Assembly: GCA_034437035.1 (NCBI GenBank)
Contig: DAOTUI010000072.1
Span: 1 to 64,000 of the forward strand
From: CAKZQX01 sp034437035
GTDB taxonomy: Bacteria > Chloroflexota > Chloroflexia > Chloroflexales > Chloroflexaceae
Direction: 5' to 3'
Length of the DNA: 64,000 nt
The first letter of the stretch is position 1; every line of letters begins with the position of its first letter. Positions 53,538 to 61,698 of this stretch are shown here, one piece after another. The notes under the pieces are model-generated. The model was given only the letters and a program-made list of their open reading frames with translations, did not search any database and had not been told where the DNA came from. Position numbers and translations under genes: made by a program.

Positions 53538-54710
53538 TCACGCCCACAAATGCGCATACTTCAGTCCCGACCCGGTGTTGAACAGGATGACCGTCTCATC
53601 CGGCTTGATCCAGCCCGTCTGAAGCAGGCGCACCTGGGCCGCCAGGCAGGCGGCTCCCTCCGGCGCGGGGAAGATGCCCGTCAGCGCGCCCATCGTGCGG
53701 GCATACTCCAACATCTCCGCATCGGTGACGGCGACGGCGGTGCCATGGCTCTCGCGTAGCGCGCGCAGCATCAGGAAATCGCCCACGGCGACGGGTACCC
53801 GCAGCCCATCGGCAACCGTCTTCGCACCCTGCCACAGGTCGGCATGCTCCGCACCGGCGTGGAATGCCCGGACAATCGGCGCGCAGCCTTCGCTCTGCAC
53901 CGTGACCATGCGCGGGCGTTTTGCGCCGATCAGCCCCAGTTGCTCCAGTTCGGCAAAGGCTTTCCACATCCCGATCAGCCCGGTGCCCCCGCCGGTCGGG
54001 TAGATAATCACATCAGGCAGCGTCCAGTCGAGTTGTTCGGCCAGTTCGTAACCCATCGTCTTCTTGCCCTCGATGCGGTAGGGTTCCTTGAGCGTGCTGA
54101 CATCGAACCAGCCATGCTGTTCGACACCCGCGCGCACCTTCGCGCCACAGTCGTTGATCAGCCCGTCCACCAGCGTGACCTGTGCGCCCAACAACCGGCA
54201 CTCGGTGCGGAAGAGTTGCGGCACATCGGCGGGCATAAAAATATGCGCAGGCAGTCCGGCAGCGGCGGCATAGGCGCTCATCGCGCCGGCGGCATTGCCC
54301 GCGCTGGGGATCGCCAGTTCGCGCGCGCCCAGTTCGTAGGCCCGGCTGACCGCCAGGCAGAGCCCACGCGCCTTGAAGCTGCCGGTCGGGTTGAGCGACT
54401 CGTCTTTGATATAGGTATGGGGGCAGCCAATCTGCGCTCCCAGTCGCGGCGCGGCCAGCAGCGGCGTCCAGCCCTCACCCAGCGCAATGCGGGCCGCTTC
54501 GTCCTGCACCGGCAACACCTCGGCATAGCGCCAGAGGTTATCCGGGCGCTGTCGGAGGGACGCTTTTGTCAGGGTGGCGGCGGCTTTGCGCAAATCGTAG
54601 CGTGCCAGCAGCGGCTTCCCGGCGGCCGGGCTGAGGTTGAGCAACTGGTCGGGCGCGTAGGTTGCGCCGGTTGCGCTGCATTCCAGATGGGTCAGAGTTG
54701 AGCGGGTCAT
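53538..54710 (-). CDS. thrC: Threonine synthase
   Basis: A 390-residue PLP enzyme that converts O-phosphohomoserine to threonine. The PLP Lys 113 is in NPTGSFKARG, the phosphate-binding loop is PTGGGTGLIGMW, and SAGNAAGAMSAYAAAAG is the substrate loop. The N-terminal 70 residues, with LECSATGATYAPDQ, are the cap domain of the threonine synthase branch. Start 54710 follows GAAAGGAAAT; a longer frame has no site. Other fold-type II enzymes (threonine dehydratase, diaminopropionate lyase) are less likely given the N-terminal cap. Confidence 0.9.
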   Translation of the reverse strand: MTRSTLTHLECSATGATYAPDQLLNLSPAAGKPLLARYDLRKAAATLTKASLRQRPDNLWRYAEVLPVQDEAARIALGEGWTPLLAAPRLGAQIGCPHTYIKDESLNPTGSFKARGLCLAVSRAYELGARELAIPSAGNAAGAMSAYAAAAGLPAHIFMPADVPQLFRTECRLLGAQVTLVDGLINDCGAKVRAGVEQHGWFDVSTLKEPYRIEGKKTMGYELAEQLDWTLPDVIIYPTGGGTGLIGMWKAFAELEQLGLIGAKRPRMVTVQSEGCAPIVRAFHAGAEHADLWQGAKTVADGLRVPVAVGDFLMLRALRESHGTAVAVTDAEMLEYARTMGALTGIFPAPEGAACLAAQVRLLQTGWIKPDETVILFNTGSGLKYAHLWA

Positions 54711-54732
54711 AGGATTTCCTTTCAGTGTCAGG

Positions 54733-54790
54733 TGACACGCGTTACGCAATCATTGCCTCGGCAGAGTATTTCGCCGGCGGCAGCATGGTA
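54733..54790 (+). repeat. Partial palindromic repeat, copy 13
   Basis: Left-end remnant only: TGACACGCGTTACGCAAT, then TTCGCCGGCGGCAGCATGGT. The central hairpin and right half are absent. It lies 53 bases before copy 14. Confidence 0.7.
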
Positions 54791-54842
54791 AACTGATACC
54801 AGGGATTTTCTCATTCCTTCCCAAACATGCGCTATAATCTTC

Positions 54843-55046
54843 ATATGACAGGAGTTACGCGGTTGACATGCAAACCGGACGTTTCACTCGATGGAAGCCC
54901 GATTCGCCGGCGGCAGCATGGTACGCTTTTTATCTTTTTCACAAAAAATTCACCTTGTGGATTTTTTGTGAAAAAGATCAGGAATCTTCCACCCTGCCGG
55001 AGGCCCAACGCTCTTCCGGGTCAGTGACCGCATAAGTTTTGTCATA
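54843..55046 (+). repeat. Nested-palindrome repeat, copy 14
   Basis: Ends CATATGACAGGAGTTACGCG and CGCATAAGTTTTGTCATATG; the extension CATATGACA/TGTCATATG makes this the longest clear terminal pairing. The stem 54934-54953 pairs with 54957-54976, loop CTT. The copy ends just upstream of the first lspA gene. Confidence 0.93.
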
Positions 55047-55084
55047 TGAGAAGCGTAAATCACAGACATTTGGGAGAGTATACG

Positions 55085-55588
55085 GTGTTCCATCAACTAC
55101 GCCGCCTCTGGCTGGTACCGCTGCTGTTGAGTATGGTGGTCCTGGTACTGGACCAGGCCGGCAAATATTGGATTGTCCAGACACTCGGGCCGCAACCACT
55201 GACGGAAGCTATTCCGCTGATCGGCAACTGGTTCCGCTTTATCTACTCGCATAACACGGGCGTGGCGTTTAGCCTGTTTCAGAATATACCGCAATTTCTG
55301 ACGATTGTCGCACTGGGCATTACAGTCGGCGTGATCTATGCCTATGCGCGGCATATGCCCAATCGCAGCCCGCTGATCCAGGTCAGCGTGGGACTGATCG
55401 TCGGTGGGGCGCTGGGCAATGTGATCGACCGGCTGCGCCTGGGGTATGTGGTCGATTTTATCCAGGTGGGCTGGTGGCCGGTGTTCAATATTGCCGATAG
55501 CGCCATCTGTGTGGGCGCGGCGCTGCTGCTGCTGGGCATGTCCCGGATCGAGGCCGCCCAACGCCGCCGGGAACAGGTTACGGTTTAG
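55085..55588 (+). CDS. lspA: Signal peptidase II, first copy
   Basis: A 167-residue membrane protease that cleaves the signal peptide of prolipoproteins after lipid attachment. Four membrane helices are visible. The two catalytic Asp are in GNVIDRLRLG and FNIADSAI, and NTGVAFSLF is the conserved Asn motif. GTG 55085 was chosen, with GGGAGAG upstream; an ATG at 55046 in frame lies at the very end of repeat copy 14 and has no site. A diverged second copy follows after 24 bases. Both would serve the many lipoproteins encoded in this region. Confidence 0.93.
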   Translation: MFHQLRRLWLVPLLLSMVVLVLDQAGKYWIVQTLGPQPLTEAIPLIGNWFRFIYSHNTGVAFSLFQNIPQFLTIVALGITVGVIYAYARHMPNRSPLIQVSVGLIVGGALGNVIDRLRLGYVVDFIQVGWWPVFNIADSAICVGAALLLLGMSRIEAAQRRREQVTV

Positions 55589-55612
55589 TGATGTCAGGGG
55601 GAATTGTGTAGC

Positions 55613-56182
55613 ATGCCTTCATTGCCCATGCTTAAACAGCGCTGGCTGGTACCGGGACTGGTGGCCGCACTGCTGCTCATGCTTGACCAACTGAGTAAGC
55701 GCTGGGTGGTGCAGGAACTTGGGCCAACGCCGGGGAACCGCCAGATCTTTCTGGTGGAGGACTGGTTCAGCCTGATCTATGTGCAAAACACTGGGATTGC
55801 GTTTGGCTTCTTCAAAGGCATGTCCACCGTTTTTACAGTGGTGGCGCTGCTGGTAGCGGCGGGCATCATCTATGCCTATCTCTTCTATCTGCCGAATCGC
55901 AACCGCTGGGTGCAGGTCAGTACCGGCCTGATCCTGGGCGGGGCGCTGGGCAATGTGATCGACCGGCTGTTGTTGCAGCATGTGGTGGACTTTATCCAGG
56001 TGGGTTGGTGGCCGACCTTTAACCTGGCCGACAGCGGCATTAGTGTCGGTGTGGTGTTGCTGGCGTTTTATCTGCTGCCGGCACCGGATCTGGACGCGGC
56101 TCCGGCCCCGCCGCGCGATGATGCGCTGTTGAGCGAACTGCTTAGCCGCGAGGTCGGATCGCGCGAGTCGGGACCGCAGTAA
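55613..56182 (+). CDS. lspA: Signal peptidase II, second copy
   Basis: A 189-residue paralogue of the upstream gene, retaining both catalytic Asp (NVIDRLLLQ and FNLADSGI), the NTGIAFGFF motif and four helices. It adds a hydrophilic C-terminus of about 25 residues (PAPDLDAAPAPPRDDALL). The start at ATG 55613 was chosen after AGGGGG; a GTG lies three codons earlier. Tandem duplication with divergence is inferred. The two are probably co-transcribed, followed by rluD. Confidence 0.92.
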   Translation: MPSLPMLKQRWLVPGLVAALLLMLDQLSKRWVVQELGPTPGNRQIFLVEDWFSLIYVQNTGIAFGFFKGMSTVFTVVALLVAAGIIYAYLFYLPNRNRWVQVSTGLILGGALGNVIDRLLLQHVVDFIQVGWWPTFNLADSGISVGVVLLAFYLLPAPDLDAAPAPPRDDALLSELLSREVGSRESGPQ

Positions 56183-56293
56183 CATGGGCGGCAATCGGCG
56201 GGCTGAGACATCCGGATGCCGGCGCGCAACGTAAAAGGTAAAGGGCTACTGTCCCCATCATCATAATCACCATACAAATTGGGGGAGATCATC

Positions 56294-57247
56294 GTGAAGG
56301 ATGCAGAATATAGTGTGGGGGAGGAGGTTGTGCGGTTGCAGGTCGCACCCGACCAGGCGGGCGAACGCCTTGACCGCTATGTAACCCGAACAATTGACAC
56401 AATATCGCGCTCCTATGCCCGCCAACTGATCGAAGATGGGCATATTCAGCTTAATAAACGTTTTACCAAACCCAGCCAACCCGTGCGCAGCGGCGATGTG
56501 ATCCTGGTGCGCCGTCCCGTAGCGCAGCCGACCGACATCGAACCGGAGGTTATTCCACTCAATATTGTATACGAGGACGACGATATTGTCGTCGTGGATA
56601 AGGCCGCCGGCATGGTGGTGCATCCCGCACCCGGGCATACGCGGGGAACGCTGGTCAACGCGCTACTGGCACGCTACCCGAATATGCAGGTCAGCGGCAA
56701 TCTGCGGCCCGGCATTGTCCACCGACTGGATCAGGATACCTCCGGGTTGCTGGTGGTGGCGCGCAATGATCAGGCGATGCGCATGATTACCGAGCAGCAG
56801 AAGGCGCGCACCATGCACAAAGCTTATCTGGCGGTTATCGACGGGCGCATGAAGGAACTGGCCGGGGTGATTGATGCACCGATCGGGCGGCACCCGGTTG
56901 ATCGCAAACGGCAGACCATCAGCGCCACGGGCCGACCCGCGCGGACGCACTATCAGGTGCTGGAGGAACTGGGCGACTACACGTTGATTGAGGCGCGGCT
57001 GGAAACCGGGCGCACCCATCAGATCCGCGTCCATTTTGCCTCGCGGAGTCGTCCGGTACTGGGTGATCAAATGTATGGGCCGCGTAAGCCGCGCGCCACC
57101 TTTGGCCTGAAACGCCAGTTCTTGCATGCCTACAAGCTGGGATTTACCCTCCCCTCCAGCAGCACATGGCGCGAGTTTACCTCGCCGCTGCCGGAAGATC
57201 TGCAGACGGCGCTGGCAAAACTACGCACCGTTGCTCACACTCGCTGA
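56294..57247 (+). CDS. rluD: 23S rRNA pseudouridine synthase, RluD family
   Basis: A 317-residue RNA-modifying enzyme. Residues about 15-75 are an S4 RNA-binding domain (ERLDRYVTRTIDTISRSYARQLIEDG); the catalytic domain has HRLDQDTSGLLVVARN (catalytic Asp 146), then GRTHQIRVHFA. RluD makes pseudouridines in helix 69 of 23S rRNA; RluA and RluC relatives have other targets, so the site is inferred from length and S4. The start is GTG 56294 with GGGGGAG upstream. The lspA-rluD order is common in bacteria. Confidence 0.92.
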   Translation: MKDAEYSVGEEVVRLQVAPDQAGERLDRYVTRTIDTISRSYARQLIEDGHIQLNKRFTKPSQPVRSGDVILVRRPVAQPTDIEPEVIPLNIVYEDDDIVVVDKAAGMVVHPAPGHTRGTLVNALLARYPNMQVSGNLRPGIVHRLDQDTSGLLVVARNDQAMRMITEQQKARTMHKAYLAVIDGRMKELAGVIDAPIGRHPVDRKRQTISATGRPARTHYQVLEELGDYTLIEARLETGRTHQIRVHFASRSRPVLGDQMYGPRKPRATFGLKRQFLHAYKLGFTLPSSSTWREFTSPLPEDLQTALAKLRTVAHTR

Positions 57248-57254
57248 GGTTTAT

Positions 57255-57262
57255 GCTACAAT
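57255..57262 (+). promoter_or_regulatory. Extended -10 element of mdh
   Basis: TGCTACAAT, with TG one base before TACAAT at 57257-57262, is an extended -10 box 45 bases before the mdh start. No strong -35 is seen at 17 bases. Confidence 0.45.
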
Positions 57263-57307
57263 GGGCTTCTGTGTACTGGTCTAGCTACAAGGAGGTAGGG
57301 AGCACTT

Positions 57308-58237
57308 ATGCGCAAGAAAATCAGTATCATCGGCGCTGGATTTGTCGGTTCGACCACCGCTCACTGGCTGGCGGCGAAGGAGATGGGCGATATTGTTCTG
57401 GTCGATATTATCGAGGGTCGCCCACAGGGTCTTGGATTGGACCTGTATGAAGCCAGCCCCATCGTCGGTTTTGATGCTCACATTATCGGCACGAACGACT
57501 ATGCCGACACCGCCAATTCGGATGTCGTGGTTGTCACCTCGGGTGCGCCCCGCAAACCCGGGATGAGCCGTGAGGATCTGATTAAGAAGAATGCGGATAT
57601 CACCCGCGACTGTATCACTAATGTTGCGAAGTATTCGCCCAATGCCATCATCATTATGGTAAATAATCCGCTGGATGTGATGACCTACCTGGCCCGCGAG
57701 GTCAGCGGTTTCCCGAAGAGTCGGGTCTTTGGGCAGGCGGGCGTGCTTGACAGCGCGCGCTATCGCACGTTTATTGCGATGGAGGCGAATGTTTCGGTTG
57801 AGGATGTTCAGGCCATGCTAATGGGCGGCCACGGTGATGAGATGGTGCCGCTGCCGCGCTTCTCCACCATCAGCGGTATCCCGGTGACCCAGTTTATCTC
57901 GGAGGAGCGGCTCAACGCGATTGTAGACCGTGCCCGCAAGGGTGGTGGCGAGATTGTTGGACTGCTCAAGACCGGTAGCGCCTACTATGCGCCCTCGGCG
58001 GCGACGGCCCAGATGGTCGAGGCCGTTCTGCATGACAAGAAGCGGGTACTCCCCTGCGCCGCCATGCTGGAGGGTGAGTATGGGCTCAACGACATCTACT
58101 TTGGTGTGCCGGTTGTGATTGGCGCAGGCGGCGTCGAGCGAGTGATTGAGTTGTCACTCACCGATGATGAGAAGGCGCTCTTGCAGAAGTCGGCAGATGC
58201 GGTACGGAACACGCTGAATACACTGAAGTCCCTGTAA
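57308..58237 (+). CDS. mdh: Malate dehydrogenase
   Basis: A 309-residue NAD-dependent enzyme interconverting malate and oxaloacetate in the TCA cycle. Residues 5-12 (IIGAGFVG) start the NAD-binding fold; VTSGAPRKPGMSREDL is the substrate loop; the catalytic His is in GGHGDEMVPL. It is the lactate-dehydrogenase-like MDH branch and, from memory, closely resembles the Chloroflexus enzyme, supporting the taxonomic placement. AAGGAGGTAGGG precedes the ATG. A strong hairpin lies at 58259-58303. Confidence 0.97.
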   Translation: MRKKISIIGAGFVGSTTAHWLAAKEMGDIVLVDIIEGRPQGLGLDLYEASPIVGFDAHIIGTNDYADTANSDVVVVTSGAPRKPGMSREDLIKKNADITRDCITNVAKYSPNAIIIMVNNPLDVMTYLAREVSGFPKSRVFGQAGVLDSARYRTFIAMEANVSVEDVQAMLMGGHGDEMVPLPRFSTISGIPVTQFISEERLNAIVDRARKGGGEIVGLLKTGSAYYAPSAATAQMVEAVLHDKKRVLPCAAMLEGEYGLNDIYFGVPVVIGAGGVERVIELSLTDDEKALLQKSADAVRNTLNTLKSL

Positions 58238-58258
58238 ACCGGACGGTTGCGTCGGTTT

Positions 58259-58303
58259 ATTCTCCGCACGGTGCATAGCCATCATATGCACCGTGCGGAG
58301 AAT
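58259..58303 (+). terminator. Terminator hairpin after mdh
   Basis: ATTCTCCGCACGGTGCATA (58259-58277), loop of seven, and the perfect 19-base complement (58285-58303). The T run is absent, so it may also stabilise the mRNA 3' end. It lies 21 bases after the mdh stop. Confidence 0.7.
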
Positions 58304-58448
58304 TGCGTACAAAACAGGCTCCCCCGCCGCCTTTCCGAATACTCCCGATTTATGCTGAGACAACCTGCATGGAATGCGGTAGCAGAGTTCGCTAACAAAT
58401 GGAATGATGAAACTGCCAACACCAGGAGAAGAGCGAAAATAATTATTG

Positions 58449-58465
58449 TATAATAGTCCAGGATA
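58449..58465 (+). promoter_or_regulatory. Repeated -10-like motif, copy B
   Basis: TATAATAGTCCAGGATA is identical to copy A at 16455-16471. Sequence around the 17-mer is also alike (TATACAT here, CTACAT there) but not the same, so it is not a longer repeat. Confidence 0.4.
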
Positions 58466-58474
58466 TACATAGTC

Positions 58475-58625
58475 GTCAGACAACCGGATGAGGTTTAATT
58501 CCAGCAGAGTGGAAGAGATTACCATCTTTTGGAAAAACAGAAAAAAAGGAACAGGTTGCCGCAGACAAACGGTGTGGTACATACACTCATCTCCCGATTT
58601 GTGTCCCCACCGTGTATATCCTGTA
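58475..58625 (-). repeat. Decayed palindromic repeat, copy 15
   Basis: Weak but consistent: CCAGCAGAGTGGAAGAG stands where CCGGCAGGGCGGA is expected, CAGGTTGCCGCAGACAAACG where the other arm lies, and CCACCGTGTATATCCTGTA as right end. The central stem is poorly paired. Confidence 0.4.
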
Positions 58626-58765
58626 CCGCTTCGATTGCTGTTCTATCACTGTAACTTCAACTTCTGTACCTTCGTATGCGTACCACTCATCAACACCACC
58701 GCACGCTGGGGTCTTCCGCGCGCCATGAAGCACACCTGGCACACAACGAGATAGAGAGGGGCATT

Positions 58766-60553
58766 GTGGAAGCCACAACCACCAGCACATCAACTTTTAC
58801 CAACCAAGATCGCTGGCAAATGCTCGGAGGCGAGCGGTTCTATGCTATTGCGCGCTGGTTGATGCTGCTGCTGCTGTTTGCTATCAGCCCGCTGCTGACA
58901 CCTATTCCGGTCTGGCCGATCACCTCGGGTGATCTGACGGTCATGCTATTGTGGGCCTATGCCGGATTTGCCGTCCTGACTACCGTATCGCTGTTTATTC
59001 CTCCGCTTAGCCCACTGCTCAAACTGGCCTATCTGATAGATATTGCGTTTATTTCGTTTCTGGCGCTGTTTAGCGGGGAGACGATGATGCTCTTCTTCCC
59101 GCTCTATCTGCTGCCGCTGATCAGTGCCGCCATTCGCCAGCAACCCGCAGTCAGCCTGCTGTCCGGCATTGTGGCCTCGTTTTTCTACATTATGGCCATC
59201 GTCGGCGGGAGTATGGATGCGGAGCAGACCACCCTGGCGCTGGCTCCGCTGGATTATATCTCCCTGGGATTGCAGGTGCTCACGCTGAGCTTTATTCCCT
59301 GGCTCACCAGTGGCCTGGCCGAACGCTGGACTGCCAGCAACCGGCGCAGTGTTGCCGCCGCACAGCAGCAGACGGATGAAGCCTTACGCGCGGCCCAATC
59401 CTTCCGTGATCAGATGCGCTCGCTTTACGAGGTCGCCTATGCGCTCTCAACCACGATGAACTACCAGCATGTGCTGGAGTCAACACTCGAGGAGAGCCAG
59501 AAGCTGGTGCCCTACACCGCCGGACTCGTACTGCTATCCAGTGGAGTGGCCGATGAACTCTATGTTGCCGCCGGTCACGGTATCCAGACAAGTGACATGG
59601 GTCGCCGCATTCAGGTAATGAAGGGAAATATTGCCAATGCGCTGCGCTCACCCGATCCCCGGCTGGCAAATGATATCAGCCATGAGCCGGATCTGCGGCA
59701 TATCGAGACGGTGCAAACCTGTAAGGCTGCCTGTATTATTCCGCTCCGCGCCCAGTTACGCACCTACGGCATTATGCTGATTGCCGGCGACCGGAACAAT
59801 GCGTTTAGCGCCGAACAACTCGATATGGTGAATGCGCTGGCACAGTATGCGATTATCGCGCTACACAACGCGCAATTGCTGATCGATCTAAAGGAAGAGC
59901 GCAACAAGCTGATCTCCAAAGAAGAAGAAGTCCGCCGCCAACTGGCGCGTGACCTGCACGATGGACCGGCGCAGGCGCTGGCGGCGATTACGATGAATAT
60001 CGAGTTTATCAAGCGACTGCTTGAACGTGACCCGCAGCGCGTGATCGAAGAGCTGGACAAGCTGAGTACCCTGTCCAAACGCACAACCTACGAGGTGCGC
60101 ACGATGCTGTTTGAACTACGCCCGCTGGTGCTGGAAACTCAGGGGCTGCGGGTGACGCTGGAGCAGTACCTGGAGCGCTTCCAGAACAGCGAGAACAACA
60201 ACGGCACCGAGATTATCCTCGAGACGGAAGATGTCGATGATGTCTCGCTCGATACCAAGACCGAGGGAACACTCTTCAATATTATTCAGGAAGCGATCAA
60301 CAATGCGCTCAAGCATGCGCAGGCCCAGCATATCTGGGTGCGACTCCAGAGCGACGGTATCAATCTCACGACGATTGTGCAGGACGATGGGAAAGGCTTC
60401 GACAAGGCCAAGGTGCTGCGCTCGTACGAGAAACGAGGCTCGTTCGGTCTGCTCAATATTGATGAGCGGGCCCGCCTGGTCGGTGGCAACGCCGATATGG
60501 AGTCGGCTCCCGGCGAAGGTACAAAGGTGAGCATTGTTGTCCCCCTCGAATAG
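58766..60553 (+). CDS. NarL-type sensor histidine kinase with GAF domain
   Basis: A 595-residue membrane kinase. Five or six membrane helices (residues about 27-195) form an N-terminal sensor of unknown ligand. A coiled linker leads to a GAF domain (about 230-390: SQKLVPYTAGLVLLS, IIPLRAQLRTYGIMLIAGD). The HisKA_3 domain has RQLARDLHDGPAQALAAI, with the phospho-acceptor His, and the HATPase has NIIQEAINNALKHA, DDGKGFD and GSFGLLNIDERA. GTG 58766 follows AGAGAGGGG. No response regulator is adjacent. rsmA follows after six bases, so the two genes are in one operon. Confidence 0.94.
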   Translation: MEATTTSTSTFTNQDRWQMLGGERFYAIARWLMLLLLFAISPLLTPIPVWPITSGDLTVMLLWAYAGFAVLTTVSLFIPPLSPLLKLAYLIDIAFISFLALFSGETMMLFFPLYLLPLISAAIRQQPAVSLLSGIVASFFYIMAIVGGSMDAEQTTLALAPLDYISLGLQVLTLSFIPWLTSGLAERWTASNRRSVAAAQQQTDEALRAAQSFRDQMRSLYEVAYALSTTMNYQHVLESTLEESQKLVPYTAGLVLLSSGVADELYVAAGHGIQTSDMGRRIQVMKGNIANALRSPDPRLANDISHEPDLRHIETVQTCKAACIIPLRAQLRTYGIMLIAGDRNNAFSAEQLDMVNALAQYAIIALHNAQLLIDLKEERNKLISKEEEVRRQLARDLHDGPAQALAAITMNIEFIKRLLERDPQRVIEELDKLSTLSKRTTYEVRTMLFELRPLVLETQGLRVTLEQYLERFQNSENNNGTEIILETEDVDDVSLDTKTEGTLFNIIQEAINNALKHAQAQHIWVRLQSDGINLTTIVQDDGKGFDKAKVLRSYEKRGSFGLLNIDERARLVGGNADMESAPGEGTKVSIVVPLE

Positions 60554-60559
60554 TGCGCT

Positions 60560-61432
60560 ATGAATCCTTACCTTTCGCCCCAGCGGGTCCGGGCCGCCTT
60601 GCGTGCGCTGGGATTGCGCCCCACTCGGGGTATGGGCCAGAACTTCCTCATTGATCATGAGGTTCTGCAAACGATTGTCGCTACCGCCGAACTGACCGCT
60701 ACCGACCGGGTGATTGAGGTTGGTCCCGGCCTGGGGGTGCTGACCTGGGAACTATTACAGCAGGCCGGGCAGGTACTGGCGGTTGAACTGGACAAACGGC
60801 TGGCGGCGCGTCTACGCGAGGAGTTCGCAGCCGCGCCACAGCTTCAGGTAATCCAGGGCGATATCCTCAAGTTGCCTCCCGAGGCGATTTTGCAGCAGGC
60901 GGGCCTCAACGCGGATGCGCCCTACAACGTGGTAGCGAACCTGCCCTACGCGATTACCTCGCCCGTGCTGCGCCACTTCCTGGAAGCTACCCACAAGCCG
61001 GGCCTGCTGGTGATCCTGATCCAGTGGGAGGTTGCCCAGCGCATCACGGCTACTGCCGGCAACCTCAGCGTGCTGGCTCACTCCGTCCAGATCTATGCGC
61101 AGCCGGAGATTGTTGCGCGCGTTCCGGCCGGCAGCTTTTTCCCCCAACCCGCCGTAGACTCGGCCATCCTGCGTTTGCAGGTCTACTCCACTCCCGCCGC
61201 TGCAGTTGATTCGATTAACGCGCTGTTCCGCGTGATTAAGGCGGGATTTCTTCAGCCACGCAAAAAGCTCTCCAACGCCCTCCCCGGCGGGCTGGCCGCG
61301 ATGGGGCAGCGTATCCCCCGCGAGACGGCTGTCGCCGCGCTGGAGGCCGCCGGTGTTGCTCCAGAGCGCCGCGCCGAAACGGTGACACTGGAAGAGTGGA
61401 CCCGCATGTACACAGCGCTACGTGATATGTAA
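60560..61432 (+). CDS. rsmA: 16S rRNA dimethyladenosine transferase
   Basis: A 290-residue methyltransferase (KsgA) that dimethylates two adjacent adenosines near the 3' end of 16S rRNA. SAM-binding motifs: GQNFLIDHEVLQ, VIEVGPGLGVLTWELL, LAVELDKRLAARL and VVANLPYAITSPVL (the NLPY catalytic motif). The C-terminal helical domain is present. Its ATG is six bases after the kinase stop without a good ribosome site, so translation is probably coupled. The length is normal. Confidence 0.96.
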   Translation: MNPYLSPQRVRAALRALGLRPTRGMGQNFLIDHEVLQTIVATAELTATDRVIEVGPGLGVLTWELLQQAGQVLAVELDKRLAARLREEFAAAPQLQVIQGDILKLPPEAILQQAGLNADAPYNVVANLPYAITSPVLRHFLEATHKPGLLVILIQWEVAQRITATAGNLSVLAHSVQIYAQPEIVARVPAGSFFPQPAVDSAILRLQVYSTPAAAVDSINALFRVIKAGFLQPRKKLSNALPGGLAAMGQRIPRETAVAALEAAGVAPERRAETVTLEEWTRMYTALRDM

Positions 61433-61698
61433 AGTTCTCAGGTCTCAGGTCTCAGGTCTCGGTTCTTTGTTCTCGCTCGGTTCTTTGTTCTTTGTTCTCA
61501 GTTCTTCCTCGGTTCTTTCTACTTTCTATACCTCCTGTTAACCTTTTGTAACACTACGAGCTACAGTCGGCCCCGTATACTTGCTCCGTGTACACACTAC
61601 GTCGCGCCGGTACGCCGGCCGACGACGCGCGTTTGCTCCCACATATGTCGCGACATGCGTTGAACCTGGACAGGCATTGAAGCTCACAAGGAGAACGT
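61433..61698. repeat. Low-complexity spacer before CAP gene
   Basis: Degenerate tandem CTCAGGTCTCAGGTCTCAGG then GGTTCTTTGTTCTCGCTCGG units occupy 61438-61530. The remainder holds the CAP gene promoter without a clear consensus. No gene is seen. Confidence 0.6.

Larger units (their letters stand above)
58304..58765. other. Gap before the second sensor kinase
   Basis: No gene is seen. It contains copy B of the TATAATAGTCCAGGATA motif (58449-58465), a decayed palindromic repeat (about 58475-58625), and low-similarity sequence. The kinase promoter may be copy B, 300 bases upstream of its start. Confidence 0.45.
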
